Shown: piece by piece, positions 63,759 to 64,000 of the stretch | Layout of the letters: every line of letters starts with the position of its first letter | Numbering within the stretch: position 1 is the stretch's first letter | Source: Dichetophora obliterata | Taxonomy: Eukaryota; Arthropoda; Insecta; Diptera; Sciomyzidae | Assembly: GCA_963920525.1 (NCBI GenBank) | Contig: OY986439.1 | Span: 38,878,819 to 38,942,818 of the forward strand | DNA: 64,000 nt | Direction of reading: 5' to 3' | Position numbers and translations under genes: made by a program | Notes under the pieces: generated by a model | The model's database searches: none | What the model saw: only the letters and a program-made list of their open reading frames with translations | What the model was told of the DNA's origin: nothing

Positions 63759-64000
63759 GGGCCGCTTTCTCAATGTCCGGTTAAGCACTAATCAGAACTT
63801 TAATCAGCAGTTAGCAAAAAAGCCCTTTCTCAATGTTCGGTTAAGGTTGAACTGTCAGTTAAGTGCTGATTAAGTTAACGGCAAGTTGTGGTTTCGGTTA
63901 GCGCCATTTAAGGGTAAATGATTTCGAAGATGCTGTCAAACTTTAAAATTTAAGATGGCGGATAGAGTTGCCACCTAGATTTTTTTTATTTTTACGAATT
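63759..64000 (+). mobile_element. Left end of a TTAA-type element, cut by the window edge
   Basis: TTAA (63755-63758) is followed by GGGCCGCTTTCTCAATGTCC. The segment TTTCTCAATGTCCGGTTAAG (63765) repeats as TTTCTCAATGTTCGGTTAAG at about 63825, a 60-bp period, and GTGCTGATTAAG/CACTAATCAG boxes are mirrored. The right end would lie beyond the window. Confidence 0.4.

Overview
The window looks like an AT-rich, transposon-laden chromosome segment of a higher (cyclorrhaphan) fly. The evidence is a BEL/Pao LTR retrotransposon, Tc1/mariner, hAT and jockey/RTE-type elements, DINE/mini-me-like repeats with CAAA/CAGA and TA microsatellite ends, and two divergent CAP-superfamily genes of the insect antigen-5-like type. 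The genus cannot be fixed from the sequence alone. No rRNA, intact tRNA, CRISPR array or prokaryotic feature is visible.

Two host-type genes stand out. CAP gene 1 lies on the minus strand and was assembled here from four exons: 28421-27690, 27622-27470, 18359-17995 and 17917-17674. All junction phases agree and the model encodes 497 residues. It has a hydrophobic leader, a long acidic linker and a C-terminal CAP domain, and a 9.1 kb intron full of transposons separates the two halves of that domain. CAP gene 2 (61922-62617, plus strand) is an intronless, secreted, short and divergent CAP protein. The two genes point away from each other across about 33 kb of repeats.

Layout: 1-10.7 kb is a nest of insertions. 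A young intact BEL element (identical 324-bp LTRs, 5-bp target duplication, open 1956-aa polyprotein) sits inside a small inverted-repeat element carrying a tRNA-like module, which itself sits inside an older palindromic repeat. Next come TA-flanked non-autonomous elements. 11.5-17.2 kb holds a probable older inverted-repeat element, a giant fold-back hAT element (13048-14714) and a TA-flanked MITE split by a LINE. 17.7-28.4 kb is CAP gene 1, whose large intron holds MITEs, an RTE-like LINE and a Tc1 relic split by another transposon. 29.4-35.2 kb holds a LINE scrap, mini-me-like repeats, a full-length mariner broken by one stop codon, a hAT MITE with a perfect 8-bp duplication, and a 179-bp element with a 9-bp duplication. 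36-44 kb has minisatellites, two hAT elements and a 300-bp hairpin element. 44-57.5 kb is mostly non-coding, with an unusual mirrored repeat array, TTAA-type MITEs and a mariner relic. 59.3-60.7 kb is a jockey-like LINE relic, followed by CAP gene 2.

The most unusual themes are: the CAP gene with its acidic extension and transposon-filled intron; at least six tRNA-like A-box/B-box modules, several of them inside non-autonomous DNA elements; minisatellites built around splice-donor-like sequence (36.4-36.7 kb) or a strict 47-bp period (37.35-37.5 kb); and the mirrored array at 49.1-50.1 kb. All homology statements come from recognising motifs by eye, not from searches.
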